The notes under the pieces were generated by a model. It did no database searches and was not told the origin of the DNA. It saw nothing but the letters and a program-made list of their open reading frames with translations. Of a DNA stretch of 64,000 nt, positions 8,524 through 16,616 are shown piece by piece. How positions within the stretch are numbered: the first letter of the stretch is position 1; each line of letters opens with the position of its first letter. Where the stretch lies: assembly GCF_011039205.1 (NCBI RefSeq), contig NZ_JAAKEL010000004.1:1-64000 (forward strand), written 5' to 3'. Source of the stretch: Dysgonomonas sp. ZJ279. GTDB lineage: Bacteria > Bacteroidota > Bacteroidia > Bacteroidales > Dysgonomonadaceae. The position numbers and the translations under genes were made by a program.

Positions 8524-9396
8524 ATGAAAGCAAAACGCATCATTTCGGAGTTTAACAATGAACTCAAGCTAAAAGGCTTCAAGGCATTTCAGATTGATGA
8601 CGACAGTAATGCCACACGCATTTATAGTCGTAAAGATTTCTACAAGATTTGTCTTACTACCGGTAAAAGCGTTATTCACTATGCCGACAGAAGCTTTGAG
8701 CAGGAAGGTACAATTCTGTTCTTTGGCAACCCGCATATCCCTTATTCATGGGAAACAATATCAACTACATACGTTGGGTATACCTGCCTTTTTTCTGAAG
8801 AATTTCTGAAACAATCTGAACGCTCGGAGAGCCTCCTTCAATCGCCGTTCTTCAAAATTGACGGAACTCCTGTTTTAGAGATATCAGAGCATCAAAGGCT
8901 GTTTCTGAATACACTTTTTCAGAAAATGATTGAAGAGCAGGAAAATGACTATACTTTTAAGGATGAACTAATTCGGAACTACATTAGCCTGATTATTCAC
9001 GAGGCGTTAAAACTGCAACCGACAGAACATTATCACCAAACTAAAAAAGCGACTGCACGCATTACATCTGTATTTCTTGAATTGCTGGAAAGGCAATTCC
9101 CAATCGAAACTTTCGACCACCCGCTGCAACTGAGGACAGCACAGGATTATGCACAAACCCTGAATATTCACACCAACTATTTAAATCGTGCCATAAAAGA
9201 AATCACAGGCAAGTCGACCACCACACATATTACGGAACGGATTATTGCAGAAGCAAGAGCTTTATTGCAACATACGGATTGGAATATATCAGAAATCGCC
9301 TTCGCTCTCGGTTTTGAATATCCGACTTACTTCAATAATTTCTTTAAGAAACATACTGGAACAAATCCAAAATCTCTCAGGGAATCGATAGTTTGA
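8524..9396 (+). CDS. AraC-family transcriptional regulator
   Basis: 290 residues with the normal AraC layout: an N-terminal cupin-like sensing part (about 20-160, with ILFFGNPHIPYSW) and a C-terminal double helix-turn-helix from about residue 195. The second helix-turn-helix shows the family signature ISEIAFALGFEYPTYFNNFFKKHTG. It begins directly after the integrase scrap and lies 77 bases upstream of, and parallel to, the acetyltransferase and hydrolase genes. I infer it controls them. The ligand is unknown. Confidence 0.88.
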   Translation: MKAKRIISEFNNELKLKGFKAFQIDDDSNATRIYSRKDFYKICLTTGKSVIHYADRSFEQEGTILFFGNPHIPYSWETISTTYVGYTCLFSEEFLKQSERSESLLQSPFFKIDGTPVLEISEHQRLFLNTLFQKMIEEQENDYTFKDELIRNYISLIIHEALKLQPTEHYHQTKKATARITSVFLELLERQFPIETFDHPLQLRTAQDYAQTLNIHTNYLNRAIKEITGKSTTTHITERIIAEARALLQHTDWNISEIAFALGFEYPTYFNNFFKKHTGTNPKSLRESIV

Positions 9397-9445
9397 ATTT
9401 CTTAATCATCGGTTTGAAAATCGTTAACTGTAAAGGCTGATAAAT

Positions 9446-9479
9446 CACGATCTTTGTATTAAAAAACACAAAGATGGAT
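9446..9479 (+). promoter_or_regulatory. Possible promoter/operator of the acetyltransferase operon
   Basis: GATCTTTG, one base off TAnnTTTG, lies about 20 bases before the ATG at 9474. It overlaps an interrupted inverted repeat, CTTTGT with ACAAAG, separated by about ten bases. The arrangement could be a binding site for the neighbouring AraC protein, but this is only a suggestion. Confidence 0.3.
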
Positions 9480-10037
9480 AAAGCAGATATTTTTGAGCGG
9501 CTGAAAAACGGAGAAACTATACCGTGCGACGACCCACAAGCCTATAAAATGCGGGAGGCTTCTTATGCCACAAAAAAACTACTCTTGCAAATGAACAGCT
9601 CTTCTGATCCTGCTGAGATCAGAAATTTGTTAAGCCAGATTGCAGATAGCATAATAGACGAAAGTGTCTCCGTATTTACCCCTTTTTATATCAATTATGG
9701 AAAGCATACCAAAATCGGTAAAAACGTATTTATCAACTTCAACTGTACTTTCCTCGATTTGGGCGGTATCAGCATCGAAGATAACGTCCTGATAGCCCCC
9801 AACGTCAGTATCTTGTCTGAAGGGCATCCTGTTTCGCCAGAAGAAAGGCATTCGCTTGTACCTAAATCTATTCATATCAAAAAGAACGCTTGGATTGGGG
9901 CAGGAGCAACTATCCTTCAAGGCGTAACCATTGGCGAAAACGCTATCGTGTCGGCAGGTTCGGTAGTATCAAAAGATGTACCCGACAACACGATTGTAGG
10001 CGGTATTCCTGCGAAAATCATTAAATACATTGAATAA
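9474..10037 (+). CDS. Sugar O-acetyltransferase, maltose/galactoside acetyltransferase type
   Basis: 187 residues, the usual length for Maa/LacA-type enzymes that acetylate sugars from acetyl-CoA. Residues 1-55 are the N-terminal helical mac domain. The rest is a left-handed beta helix of hexapeptide repeats (IGKNVFINFNC, ISIEDNVLIAPNV, IGAGATILQGVTIGENAIVS). The catalytic His is in SEGHPV at about residue 121. The end VGGIPAKIIK is standard. Its stop is followed after one base by the ATG of the hydrolase, so the two are cotranscribed. The substrate is unknown. Confidence 0.9.
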   Translation: MDKADIFERLKNGETIPCDDPQAYKMREASYATKKLLLQMNSSSDPAEIRNLLSQIADSIIDESVSVFTPFYINYGKHTKIGKNVFINFNCTFLDLGGISIEDNVLIAPNVSILSEGHPVSPEERHSLVPKSIHIKKNAWIGAGATILQGVTIGENAIVSAGSVVSKDVPDNTIVGGIPAKIIKYIE

Positions 10038-10038
10038 A

Positions 10039-11103
10039 ATGAAGAGACTATCAATCCTGGCAGTTTTAACCCTAATGTTTTTAGGACAATCATATAGCCA
10101 AAATCAAAAAACGAACAATCAAAATTCAGAGAATATGAATTATACAGAGCAAAAAGAACACTATACATTTGATTTAAGTGATAAGGTTACCCGTCAGAAA
10201 GTAACTTTCAAAAACCGTTATGGAATTACGCTTACAGGCGATTTGTATATTCCGAAAAATAAAGGCAATGACGCATTACCGACTCTTGCTATCAGCGGTC
10301 CTTTCGGTGCGGTAAAAGAGCAGTCCTCGGGACTTTATGCACAGAATATGGCAGAGCGTGGTTTTATTACGCTTGCTTTTGATCCCTCTTATACGGGAGA
10401 AAGCGGAGGCGAGCCCCGACATATAGCATCGCCCGATATTAACACCGAAGATTTCAGTGCGGCTGTTGATTATTTAGGAATACAGGCGAGTGTTGACCGA
10501 AACAAAATAGGCATCATTGGTATTTGCGGCTTCGGAGGTTTTGCGTTAAATGCTACCGCTGTCGACAAACGAATTAAAGCCGTAGCAACCACAAGTATGT
10601 ACGATATGTCGAGAGTGAATGCCAACGGTTATTTCGATACCACAACATTGGAGCAACGAACCCAAACATTAGAGCAATTAAGCCTACAGCGTTGGGTGGA
10701 TGCAGAAAATAGGACTCCGGATTTAGCCCCCAAAGGACTGCCTGACAAAATTGAAGGCAATGAACCTCAATTTGTAAAAGAATACTTTGATTATTATAAA
10801 ACGGAGCGGGGTTTTCATCCGCGTTCAATAAATTCAAACGGTTCGTGGACAGTTACCAATGTGTTATCGTTTATGAATATGCCGATCTTAACCTATATAA
10901 AAGAAATCTCGCCAAGACCCGTTTTGCTGATTGCAGGGGAGAATGCACATTCTCGCTATTTCAGCGAAGACGCTTACAAAGCAGCTTGCGATCCCAAAGA
11001 GTTAATGATTATCCCTCAGGCTGTTCATGTGGATTTATACGACCGTCTGGATATTATACCATTCGATAAACTGGAATCCTTCTTTAGGGAACATTTAAGA
11101 TAG
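10039..11103 (+). CDS. Secreted YcjY-like alpha/beta hydrolase with a Cys nucleophile position
   Basis: 354 residues from the ATG at 10039, one base after the previous stop; an in-frame TTG at 10030 is inside the previous gene. It has a signal peptide (LAVLTLMFLGQSYSQ). The fold is an alpha/beta hydrolase: PTLAISGPFGAVKEQSS carries the oxyanion turn, and the nucleophile elbow reads GICGFGG with Cys163 where most hydrolases have Ser. A conserved His is in QAVHVDLYD near the C-terminus. The Cys elbow is known in dienelactone-hydrolase-like and YcjY-like proteins. Substrate unknown; probably periplasmic. Confidence 0.82.
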   Translation: MKRLSILAVLTLMFLGQSYSQNQKTNNQNSENMNYTEQKEHYTFDLSDKVTRQKVTFKNRYGITLTGDLYIPKNKGNDALPTLAISGPFGAVKEQSSGLYAQNMAERGFITLAFDPSYTGESGGEPRHIASPDINTEDFSAAVDYLGIQASVDRNKIGIIGICGFGGFALNATAVDKRIKAVATTSMYDMSRVNANGYFDTTTLEQRTQTLEQLSLQRWVDAENRTPDLAPKGLPDKIEGNEPQFVKEYFDYYKTERGFHPRSINSNGSWTVTNVLSFMNMPILTYIKEISPRPVLLIAGENAHSRYFSEDAYKAACDPKELMIIPQAVHVDLYDRLDIIPFDKLESFFREHLR

Positions 11104-11120
11104 ACCGAATATCAAAAGCT

Positions 11121-11636
11121 ATGAAGCAATTATTTATAATAGCATTCACCGTATTACTAGCAATGAATGTTTCGGCGTGTAGCTCGGATGATCCTCCTGC
11201 CACGCCTAAAGTTCCCGAAAGCGGGCAGACCGACGATAACAATAATAACAATGGTGGAGAAGATAATACAGAAAATAAAGGTATGAAACTTAGGATAAAA
11301 GTCGGCTCGGAAACATTTTCAGCCACTCTTGCAAATAATGAAACGGCAAAAGCATTCAGGGCTATGCTTCCGATAACGATAAATATGGCAGAACACGCTG
11401 GAAACGAAAAGTATTACGACCTTCCGAACAGCTTGCCTACAGCAGCATTCAGTCCGGGAACTATCCGTAACGGCGATATTATGCTTTTCGGTTCGAGAAC
11501 GTTGGTATTGTTCTATAAGAGTTTCTCGACCTCGTACAGTTATAGCAGGATTGGAGTTATTGATAATGCTTCGGGATTGGAAAGTGCTCTTGGGGCTGGA
11601 AGGGTAACGATAGTTTTTGAAATAGTAGAGGAATAA
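11121..11636 (+). CDS. Lipoprotein with cyclophilin-like domain
   Basis: 171 residues. A lipoprotein signal ends at the lipobox cysteine in MNVSACSSDD; the acidic residues just after Cys resemble the Bacteroidota surface-export signal. A Pro/Asn/Asp-rich linker (residues 28-54) follows. The C-terminal 115 residues (MKLRIKVGSETFSATLANNE, then FSPGTIRNGDIMLFG and a closing VTIVFEI strand) match the small cyclophilin-like domain found beside hydrolases and flavodoxins in Bacteroides. It is the third gene of the acetyltransferase-hydrolase cluster, 17 bases downstream. Function unknown. Confidence 0.75.
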   Translation: MKQLFIIAFTVLLAMNVSACSSDDPPATPKVPESGQTDDNNNNNGGEDNTENKGMKLRIKVGSETFSATLANNETAKAFRAMLPITINMAEHAGNEKYYDLPNSLPTAAFSPGTIRNGDIMLFGSRTLVLFYKSFSTSYSYSRIGVIDNASGLESALGAGRVTIVFEIVEE

Positions 11637-11939
11637 GTAGCGAGATTTTTATTATAATATGTTATTATTCTTCTTTCAATAACAGGTGGTAACATAGGTG
11701 GGGGCTGCATATAAGATACTTACACCTTACACAATAAATTGTTTGGTGGTGAATTTTAGCATAGTATATCTACTTTATATCGTGCTAATTCTTTCCGTAT
11801 GCTTTTTATCTGAATATCTCTATTGAAATTTTTTATAATCAAATAATATATATTAAGAAAGACCAAAACTTTGTATTCATAAAATTCGTTATTACTTTTA
11901 TCACCCCAATGATAAATTGATGGGGTTAATAAATATATA
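11637..11939. other. Intergenic stretch before the ABC exporter
   Basis: About 300 A/T-rich bases. No gene, no clear hairpin. ACTTTGTATTC near 11868 is only a partial match to a Bacteroidota -7 element, about 70 bases before the ABC gene. Confidence 0.45.
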
Positions 11940-12680
11940 ATGCATCAGATAGAAGTAAAAGACGTATATAAGTCATTCAAGGATGTACATGCTGTAAGAG
12001 GTATTTCTTTCGCAATACTTCCCGGAGAATTTGTGGCTTTACTTGGCCCTAATGGAGCGGGAAAGACAACAATGGTTGAAATGATGGAAGGATTGAAAAA
12101 ACCGGATTCGGGAGAAATTCTGTTGAAGGGTAAAAATTGGCAAAAGAATGAAAAAGAACTTCGGTCAATTATTGGTCTATCATTGCAGGAAACACGTTTT
12201 TCCGACAAGCTGACTGTTTTTGAAACCTTATGCCTGTTCGCTAGTTTTTTCCGGCTTGGTCAAAAACGAGCGAATGAAATCATCGAATTGACAGGGCTGG
12301 AAAGTAAACGAAAATCGATGGTAGGAACACTTTCAGGAGGTCAGCGGCAACGGCTTGCTTTAGGTGTAGCATTATTAAATACTCCGCAAATTCTTTTTCT
12401 GGATGAACCCACTACCGGACTCGATCCACACTCGCGACTCGACCTTTGGAATATTCTGAAAGAATTAAAAGACATAGGAGAAACCACTCTAATCCTGACA
12501 ACCCATTATATGGAAGAAGCGGAATCGCTTTGTGACCGTATCATCATTATTGATGAAGGGAAAATATTAAAGGAAGGGAAACTGATTGAATTATTGGACG
12601 AAAAGTCCCGTAATCTCGACGAATTATTCATCAATCTCACAGGAAAAGCTCTTCGTGAGAATGGAAATGTAGTACTTTAA
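11940..12680 (+). CDS. ABC-2-type exporter, ATP-binding protein
   Basis: 246 residues with all ABC landmarks: Walker A GPNGAGKT (36-43), Q-loop around SLQETRF (81-87), signature LSGGQ (131-135), Walker B LFLDEP (152-157) and the switch His in TTHYMEE. The layout is that of CcmA/DrrA-type ATPases that power drug, lipid or polysaccharide export. The permease follows 32 bases downstream. With only one ATPase and one permease gene, the exporter probably works as a homodimer of each. The substrate cannot be read from the sequence. Confidence 0.92.
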   Translation: MHQIEVKDVYKSFKDVHAVRGISFAILPGEFVALLGPNGAGKTTMVEMMEGLKKPDSGEILLKGKNWQKNEKELRSIIGLSLQETRFSDKLTVFETLCLFASFFRLGQKRANEIIELTGLESKRKSMVGTLSGGQRQRLALGVALLNTPQILFLDEPTTGLDPHSRLDLWNILKELKDIGETTLILTTHYMEEAESLCDRIIIIDEGKILKEGKLIELLDEKSRNLDELFINLTGKALRENGNVVL

Positions 12681-12712
12681 TAAATACTTGTATACTTTCA
12701 ATTATTTCAATA

Positions 12713-13822
12713 ATGGAATCAATCAAAAACAATCAATTATATCAACTCTTCAAAACCCAATTTCTGATGACAGTCCGTGAACCGGAAGTCCTTTTTTGGG
12801 GTATGGTTTTCCCGGTACTTATTTCCATCGGATTGGGACTGGCTTTTACACAGCAAACAGAATCAAAATTTAATATTGTTCTTGTTGAAAAAAATCAAAC
12901 AGAGCTAGATTCGCTTCTCAATGTTTATGGTACAGATGCGGAAAGCAAAGAAGAAAACATTCAAAATTGGAAAATCAGCGACAAAACACTGGGTAATACT
13001 GTATTTAAGTTTTCACAAAGCGATTGGAATTCAGCTATCATATCATTAAAGAGAGGTGAAGCAGATGTGATCGTTACAGACTCGCTGGGAAAAGCCGTTT
13101 ATCATTTTGATCCGCTCAACTCCCAATCTCAATTAGCATACATGAAGCTTTCGGCATTGGTAAAATCGCCTGAGACAAGCATAAATACTGAGAATACGGA
13201 TATAGAGCCATTGACATTGATGGGTGTTCGTTACATCGACTTCCTGATTCCGGGATTGATTGCTTTCGGGTTGATGAGTTCTATTATGTGGGGAGTTAGT
13301 TATACAATCATTGAACGAAGATCTCAGAAACTGTTAAGGCGGATGGTTGCAACTCCGATGAAAAAATCGAATTTCCTATTTGCATTGATGTTTGTCCGCA
13401 TTCTTATGAATGTAGTTGAGTCTCTGATTTTGCTATTTTTTGCATGGCTAATATTCGATATTCATATACAGGGAAACATCGGAGCTTTGATTGTTTTGTT
13501 TCTGTCCGGTAATCTCGCTTTTACAGGAATCGCTATTTTGGTTGCATCCCGTACTACTAAAACGGAGGTCGGCACTGGATTGATTAATGCTGTACAAATG
13601 CCCATGATGTTGCTATCAGGTATTTTCTTTAGTTACCATAATTTCCCCGAATGGAGCATCGGAGTTATTAAGCTACTCCCTTTGACTGCGCTAACCGATG
13701 GAGTCCGAAGCATTTTTAATGAAGGAGCCGGATGGATGGAAATGATTTATCCGACTTGTATGTTATCTGCTCTTGGCATTATTTGTTTAGTTATAGGTAT
13801 GAAACTATTTAAGTGGGATTGA
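12713..13822 (+). CDS. ABC-2-type exporter, permease protein
   Basis: 369 residues. One helix lies near residues 22-45, followed by an outward-facing domain to about 165. Five or so helices follow, beginning at VRYIDFLIPGLIAFGLMSSI and ending shortly before the C-terminus. The motif MPMMLLSGIFFSYHNFPEW in the fourth of these helices is the ABC-2 family signature. It pairs with the upstream ATPase. DrrB-like drug exporters are the closest well-known relatives, but no substrate is implied. Confidence 0.88.
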   Translation: MESIKNNQLYQLFKTQFLMTVREPEVLFWGMVFPVLISIGLGLAFTQQTESKFNIVLVEKNQTELDSLLNVYGTDAESKEENIQNWKISDKTLGNTVFKFSQSDWNSAIISLKRGEADVIVTDSLGKAVYHFDPLNSQSQLAYMKLSALVKSPETSINTENTDIEPLTLMGVRYIDFLIPGLIAFGLMSSIMWGVSYTIIERRSQKLLRRMVATPMKKSNFLFALMFVRILMNVVESLILLFFAWLIFDIHIQGNIGALIVLFLSGNLAFTGIAILVASRTTKTEVGTGLINAVQMPMMLLSGIFFSYHNFPEWSIGVIKLLPLTALTDGVRSIFNEGAGWMEMIYPTCMLSALGIICLVIGMKLFKWD

Positions 13823-13854
13823 ATTTACGATTCTCGTGATTTACAATATATTTG

Positions 13855-13899
13855 CACTCAAATAGTGAAAAATAGGGATATTTATGCATTATTTGAGTG
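13855..13899 (+). terminator. Possible terminator, long-loop inverted repeat
   Basis: CACTCAAATA at 13855-13864 and its exact complement at 13890-13899, with a 25-base loop and a T-rich tail after it. It lies 33 bases after the permease stop, between convergent genes, where a bidirectional terminator is expected. A TATATTTG just before it (13847-13854) could instead make it the start of a short transcript. Confidence 0.4.
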
Positions 13900-14010
13900 T
13901 GTGTTTTTATTTCAATTAAATCTCAAATCGACACTTGTCTTTAGATATTTAAAGTGATGCTTAAAGTATCTTTGTTGAAAATTAATAAACTTCTTTTGCC
14001 AGAGATTTCA

Positions 14011-14583
14011 TTATTCGCTCCAAATACCATTTTTGAATAATTGATACCATTTTTCGATTCGGGTAGAATCATATAGAGAAATGGACTCGAATATTTCTTT
14101 TGCAAACTCGATAGGAGCAGTTCCATTAGCAGTTATGATATGCTTATCTGAATAAGCCTTTTCGTGCTGATAAAGATGCTCACCTGTATACTCCGGAGCG
14201 ACCATTTTCAAATATTGAAGATCGTTGCTCGTATGTTTAACATCGTTCAAGAATCCTTTTCTCGCTAAGAATATAGTTGCTCCACAGATTGCTGCAATAG
14301 TTATATGTTTATCATATAATTGCTTTACCAATGGTAAAATATAGTCCAACTCGCCATCCCAAGGAAATCCTCCGGGAAGAATCAAGATGTCGATATCTTC
14401 TGTTTTTATGTCTTTAAGCGAATATTCTGGTATGACCTGTAAATAACCTGCTGATCTGACAAAATTTCCGTCGGCACTAAAAGTTTTTATAGCGAACCCT
14501 TCGTTTTTTGCTATTTCGGGAGTTAAGTAAGCTATTTCCCAATCTGAATAGCCTTCGAAAAGAAATATATACACATTCTTCAT
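14011..14583 (-). CDS. DJ-1/PfpI family protein
   Basis: 190 residues. The fold is that of the DJ-1/PfpI/class-I amidotransferase-like group: the N-terminal strand MKNVYIFLFEGYSDWEIAYL has the conserved acidic residue (Glu16), DIDILILPGG is the conserved turn, and AAICGATIFLARKG has the nucleophile-elbow Cys100. Members include glyoxalases, deglycases and stress chaperones. A separate promoter-like TACTTTTG lies on the minus strand at 14610-14617, so it may be transcribed apart from the upstream cluster. Confidence 0.85.
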   Translation of the reverse strand: MKNVYIFLFEGYSDWEIAYLTPEIAKNEGFAIKTFSADGNFVRSAGYLQVIPEYSLKDIKTEDIDILILPGGFPWDGELDYILPLVKQLYDKHITIAAICGATIFLARKGFLNDVKHTSNDLQYLKMVAPEYTGEHLYQHEKAYSDKHIITANGTAPIEFAKEIFESISLYDSTRIEKWYQLFKNGIWSE

Positions 14584-14609
14584 TTTTTTCTAATTTTTAA
14601 AATTCAAAA

Positions 14610-14617
14610 CAAAAGTA
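14610..14617 (-). promoter_or_regulatory. Putative -7 element of the DJ-1/PfpI gene
   Basis: Read on the minus strand, TACTTTTG matches TAnnTTTG and lies 26 bases upstream of the ATG at 14583. A TTG occurs about 14 bases further up, closer than the usual spacing. Confidence 0.4.
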
Positions 14618-14652
14618 GCACTCTCGCATGACAACAGTATGTCAGTAACTAA

Positions 14653-14808
14653 TCAGCCGTTAATTTTTTTTGTTTCCTTTTCCATTGCTTCTGCCTTTAA
14701 ATTAGCAGACATTTTTTCAATGGCATAACGTAATGCTGTACGAGGCATAACAGCCTTTTTTGAAACTACGTAATCAAACACTTCTTGTGATGATCTAGAA
14801 TTTTTCAT
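14653..14808 (-). pseudogene. Short ORF resembling the C-terminus of a DNA alkylation repair protein
   Basis: A 51-residue frame. It begins at an ATG at 14808 that overlaps the stop of the VOC gene, and it reads EVFDYVVSKKAVMPRTALRY followed by AIEKMSANLKAEAMEKE. MPRTALRYAIEK resembles the last helix of one branch of HEAT-repeat DNA alkylation repair proteins (AlkD-like), usually over 200 residues. Only the tail is left, so this is most likely a fragment, though the good start and tight coupling could let it be made as a small protein. The family call is from memory of the motif. Confidence 0.45.
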
Positions 14809-15235
14809 TCTCTATCAAAAGATCTTCAGACCAATTTTCTTGAGATAAAGGAGTAAATAGTTCTATTAAATTATTTTCCGGATCATACAGATGAACAACA
14901 CGCGCTCCCCAATCGGGCATATCATGTGGTTCATTGATGAATTCAATACCACGTTCCTTTAGCCTTTGATATTCTTTATCTACATTGTCTACATTTAAAA
15001 CGATCATCATCTTTTCACGGCAATCAACAGGGATTTGCTTATCTACATTTCCAATTGCTTCTGCCATCCAATCCGACACAAATATGGCTAAGCCTTCAAT
15101 GCCATCTGCAACTTTAAAACTTGCATATCCGCTATTTTCATCTCCCCAAGCAGGTTCTAAACCTATTTGTTTTGTATAAAAATTAAAACATTTTGTATAA
15201 TCTTTAACTAATAGTCGCACATTGTTTAATCTCAT
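14795..15235 (-). CDS. VOC/glyoxalase-fold protein
   Basis: 146 residues with two beta-alpha-beta-beta-beta units. The first (MRLNNVRLLVKDYTKCFNFY) opens like all VOC proteins. The second ends with WGARVVHLYDPENNLIELF, which supplies the usual Glu metal ligand. Members include glyoxalase I, dioxygenases and antibiotic-binding proteins. It lies 12 bases after the GNAT gene in a four-gene minus-strand cluster with MmcQ and the alkylation-repair scrap, which suggests detoxification or resistance. The specific activity is not visible. Confidence 0.85.
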   Translation of the reverse strand: MRLNNVRLLVKDYTKCFNFYTKQIGLEPAWGDENSGYASFKVADGIEGLAIFVSDWMAEAIGNVDKQIPVDCREKMMIVLNVDNVDKEYQRLKERGIEFINEPHDMPDWGARVVHLYDPENNLIELFTPLSQENWSEDLLIENEKF

Positions 15236-15247
15236 ATCTCTATTTTT

Positions 15248-15694
15248 TTATTTCAAACTCTTTTTCAAGTAAACCATATCAATTAGTTGAACACCTTCTT
15301 CAAACATTGGATGGTCGTAATTGTCTGTAAAGAAATTTTTGATTCGATGAGAGAGTTCAAATCCACATTTCTTGTAAAATGATAAAATCGACGGAACGTC
15401 TCCTGTACCCAGAATCATCGTTTCATATTTTCCTTTGTAGTATTCGGTAATATAATGCATAAGTGCAGCTCCGTAGCCTTGTTTTTGAAATTGCTCATAT
15501 ACAGCAATATTTTTCAGTTCGCAGGTTGTATTATCCTCTTGTGTAACTACACAAACAGCTTTTAAATTACCATCGTACAACGCAAACATATCTCCACGAT
15601 TTAGGTAAAGATCTATCATATCTTCCGACTCATCACCTAAAAGTAATAAATCGAGAAACTGTTTCTTATTTTCTGAAATATATTTGATTTCCAT
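15248..15694 (-). CDS. GNAT-family N-acetyltransferase
   Basis: 148 residues. The acetyl-CoA-binding motif A is clear: [20 protein letters not shown], with Q-x-x-G-x-G/A at about residues 80-85, followed by the YKKCGFE motif B turn. It starts 2 bases after the MmcQ/YjbR stop and runs 12 bases before the VOC gene, so the three are cotranscribed. The acceptor substrate is unknown. Confidence 0.88.
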   Translation of the reverse strand: MEIKYISENKKQFLDLLLLGDESEDMIDLYLNRGDMFALYDGNLKAVCVVTQEDNTTCELKNIAVYEQFQKQGYGAALMHYITEYYKGKYETMILGTGDVPSILSFYKKCGFELSHRIKNFFTDNYDHPMFEEGVQLIDMVYLKKSLK

Positions 15695-15696
15695 AA

Positions 15697-16089
15697 CTAA
15701 ATATTGAAATATTCTTCCTGTTTCTTTTTGGGGAGTTTTTCTATCACTTCATCTGCTGAATGCTGAATTAACTCTTTAATCAACTCATCAGATACATCAC
15801 TTTCCAACGTAATCCAATTCCACAAAAGGGTTTTAAAGTCGTCGGGCTTTACTCCATTGTATTTTTCACGCAATTCAACCGACCTCTCGGGATTACATTT
15901 AAGGTATGCCTTGAAAATTCCGTCTTCGGGTTCCAGCGTGAAATAGACAAATACCTTTTCCATCACTTTAAACACCAGTATTTTGCGAGTCTGTAAAGAA
16001 ATCGATTCTTCAGAACCCTTTATTGAGAGGCAATATTCTCGAAATTCTTCGATATTCATAAAATGTAAATAATAGAGTTTTTTCTCCAC
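15697..16089 (-). CDS. MmcQ/YjbR family protein
   Basis: 130 residues. It opens with [20 protein letters not shown] and continues with the family pattern of strands containing [13 protein letters not shown], then [19 protein letters not shown], and a C-terminal helix pair ([18 protein letters not shown]). This is the MmcQ/YjbR fold, a double-wing protein thought to bind DNA, without a settled function. It is the first gene of the minus-strand cluster that continues with GNAT and VOC. Confidence 0.82.
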   Translation of the reverse strand: MEKKLYYLHFMNIEEFREYCLSIKGSEESISLQTRKILVFKVMEKVFVYFTLEPEDGIFKAYLKCNPERSVELREKYNGVKPDDFKTLLWNWITLESDVSDELIKELIQHSADEVIEKLPKKKQEEYFNI

Positions 16090-16169
16090 TAAATTTAAGA
16101 GAAAGCAGTTTCTATAGCTGTTTTTCCTTTTTTAGTACCTTATTAAGGCATATTAATGACCGTACGTAA

Positions 16170-16523
16170 TTATAGCATCACACTTCTATTAATAGACACT
16201 ATTTTCTCTGATAATACTGCATTTAAGTTAGGCATTATATCGTAAATAGTGGATGTAATTGAGCTATTTATTTCACATATAATAATATCGTCTTTGAAAA
16301 TTGAATATTTATTTTCGACATTAAAAACATCAACTAATGCTTTTAATGCTATATATTTATTATTTCCATATTTTTCGATATACCATGATTCCAATACAGG
16401 GTAATCCGAAAGAATAAATAAAAATTCGACATTTGTAGCTTTGTCGTTCTTTTTCATAACACTATATTTAAGGTTTCCATTATTACTAGGATAGTGAATG
16501 TATATTTTATGAGAATGGTACAT
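16170..16523 (-). CDS. Hypothetical protein at the edge of the prophage-like block
   Basis: 117 residues from the ATG at 16523; Met23 is an alternative start. Composition is rich in Ile, Asn and Lys with a mixed alpha/beta pattern and no recognised motif. It is divergent from the helix-turn-helix gene at 16617. The palindrome at 16582-16597 lies between them and could control both. I do not recognise a family. It may be the last gene of the prophage-like block or a host gene. Confidence 0.5.
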   Translation of the reverse strand: MYHSHKIYIHYPSNNGNLKYSVMKKNDKATNVEFLFILSDYPVLESWYIEKYGNNKYIALKALVDVFNVENKYSIFKDDIIICEINSSITSTIYDIMPNLNAVLSEKIVSINRSVML

Positions 16524-16581
16524 TCATGTCTTTAAATATAGGTAGGGTGTTTGTCACAATATTAATATAATATTTCCAGTT

Positions 16582-16597
16582 ATACGCAATTGCGTAT
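16582..16597. promoter_or_regulatory. Perfect 16-bp palindrome, likely operator
   Basis: ATACGCAATTGCGTAT is fully symmetric and sits 20 bases upstream of the ATG of the helix-turn-helix gene at 16617, in a short divergent intergenic region. A dimeric repressor, most simply the adjacent gene product, would bind such a site. Confidence 0.65.
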
Positions 16598-16616
16598 TTA
16601 TTTAACTTTTATTTAC

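Noticed and set aside
13847-13899. Promoter TATATTTG plus hairpin as a small RNA
   Set aside because: The position between convergent genes and the T-rich tail fit a terminator better.
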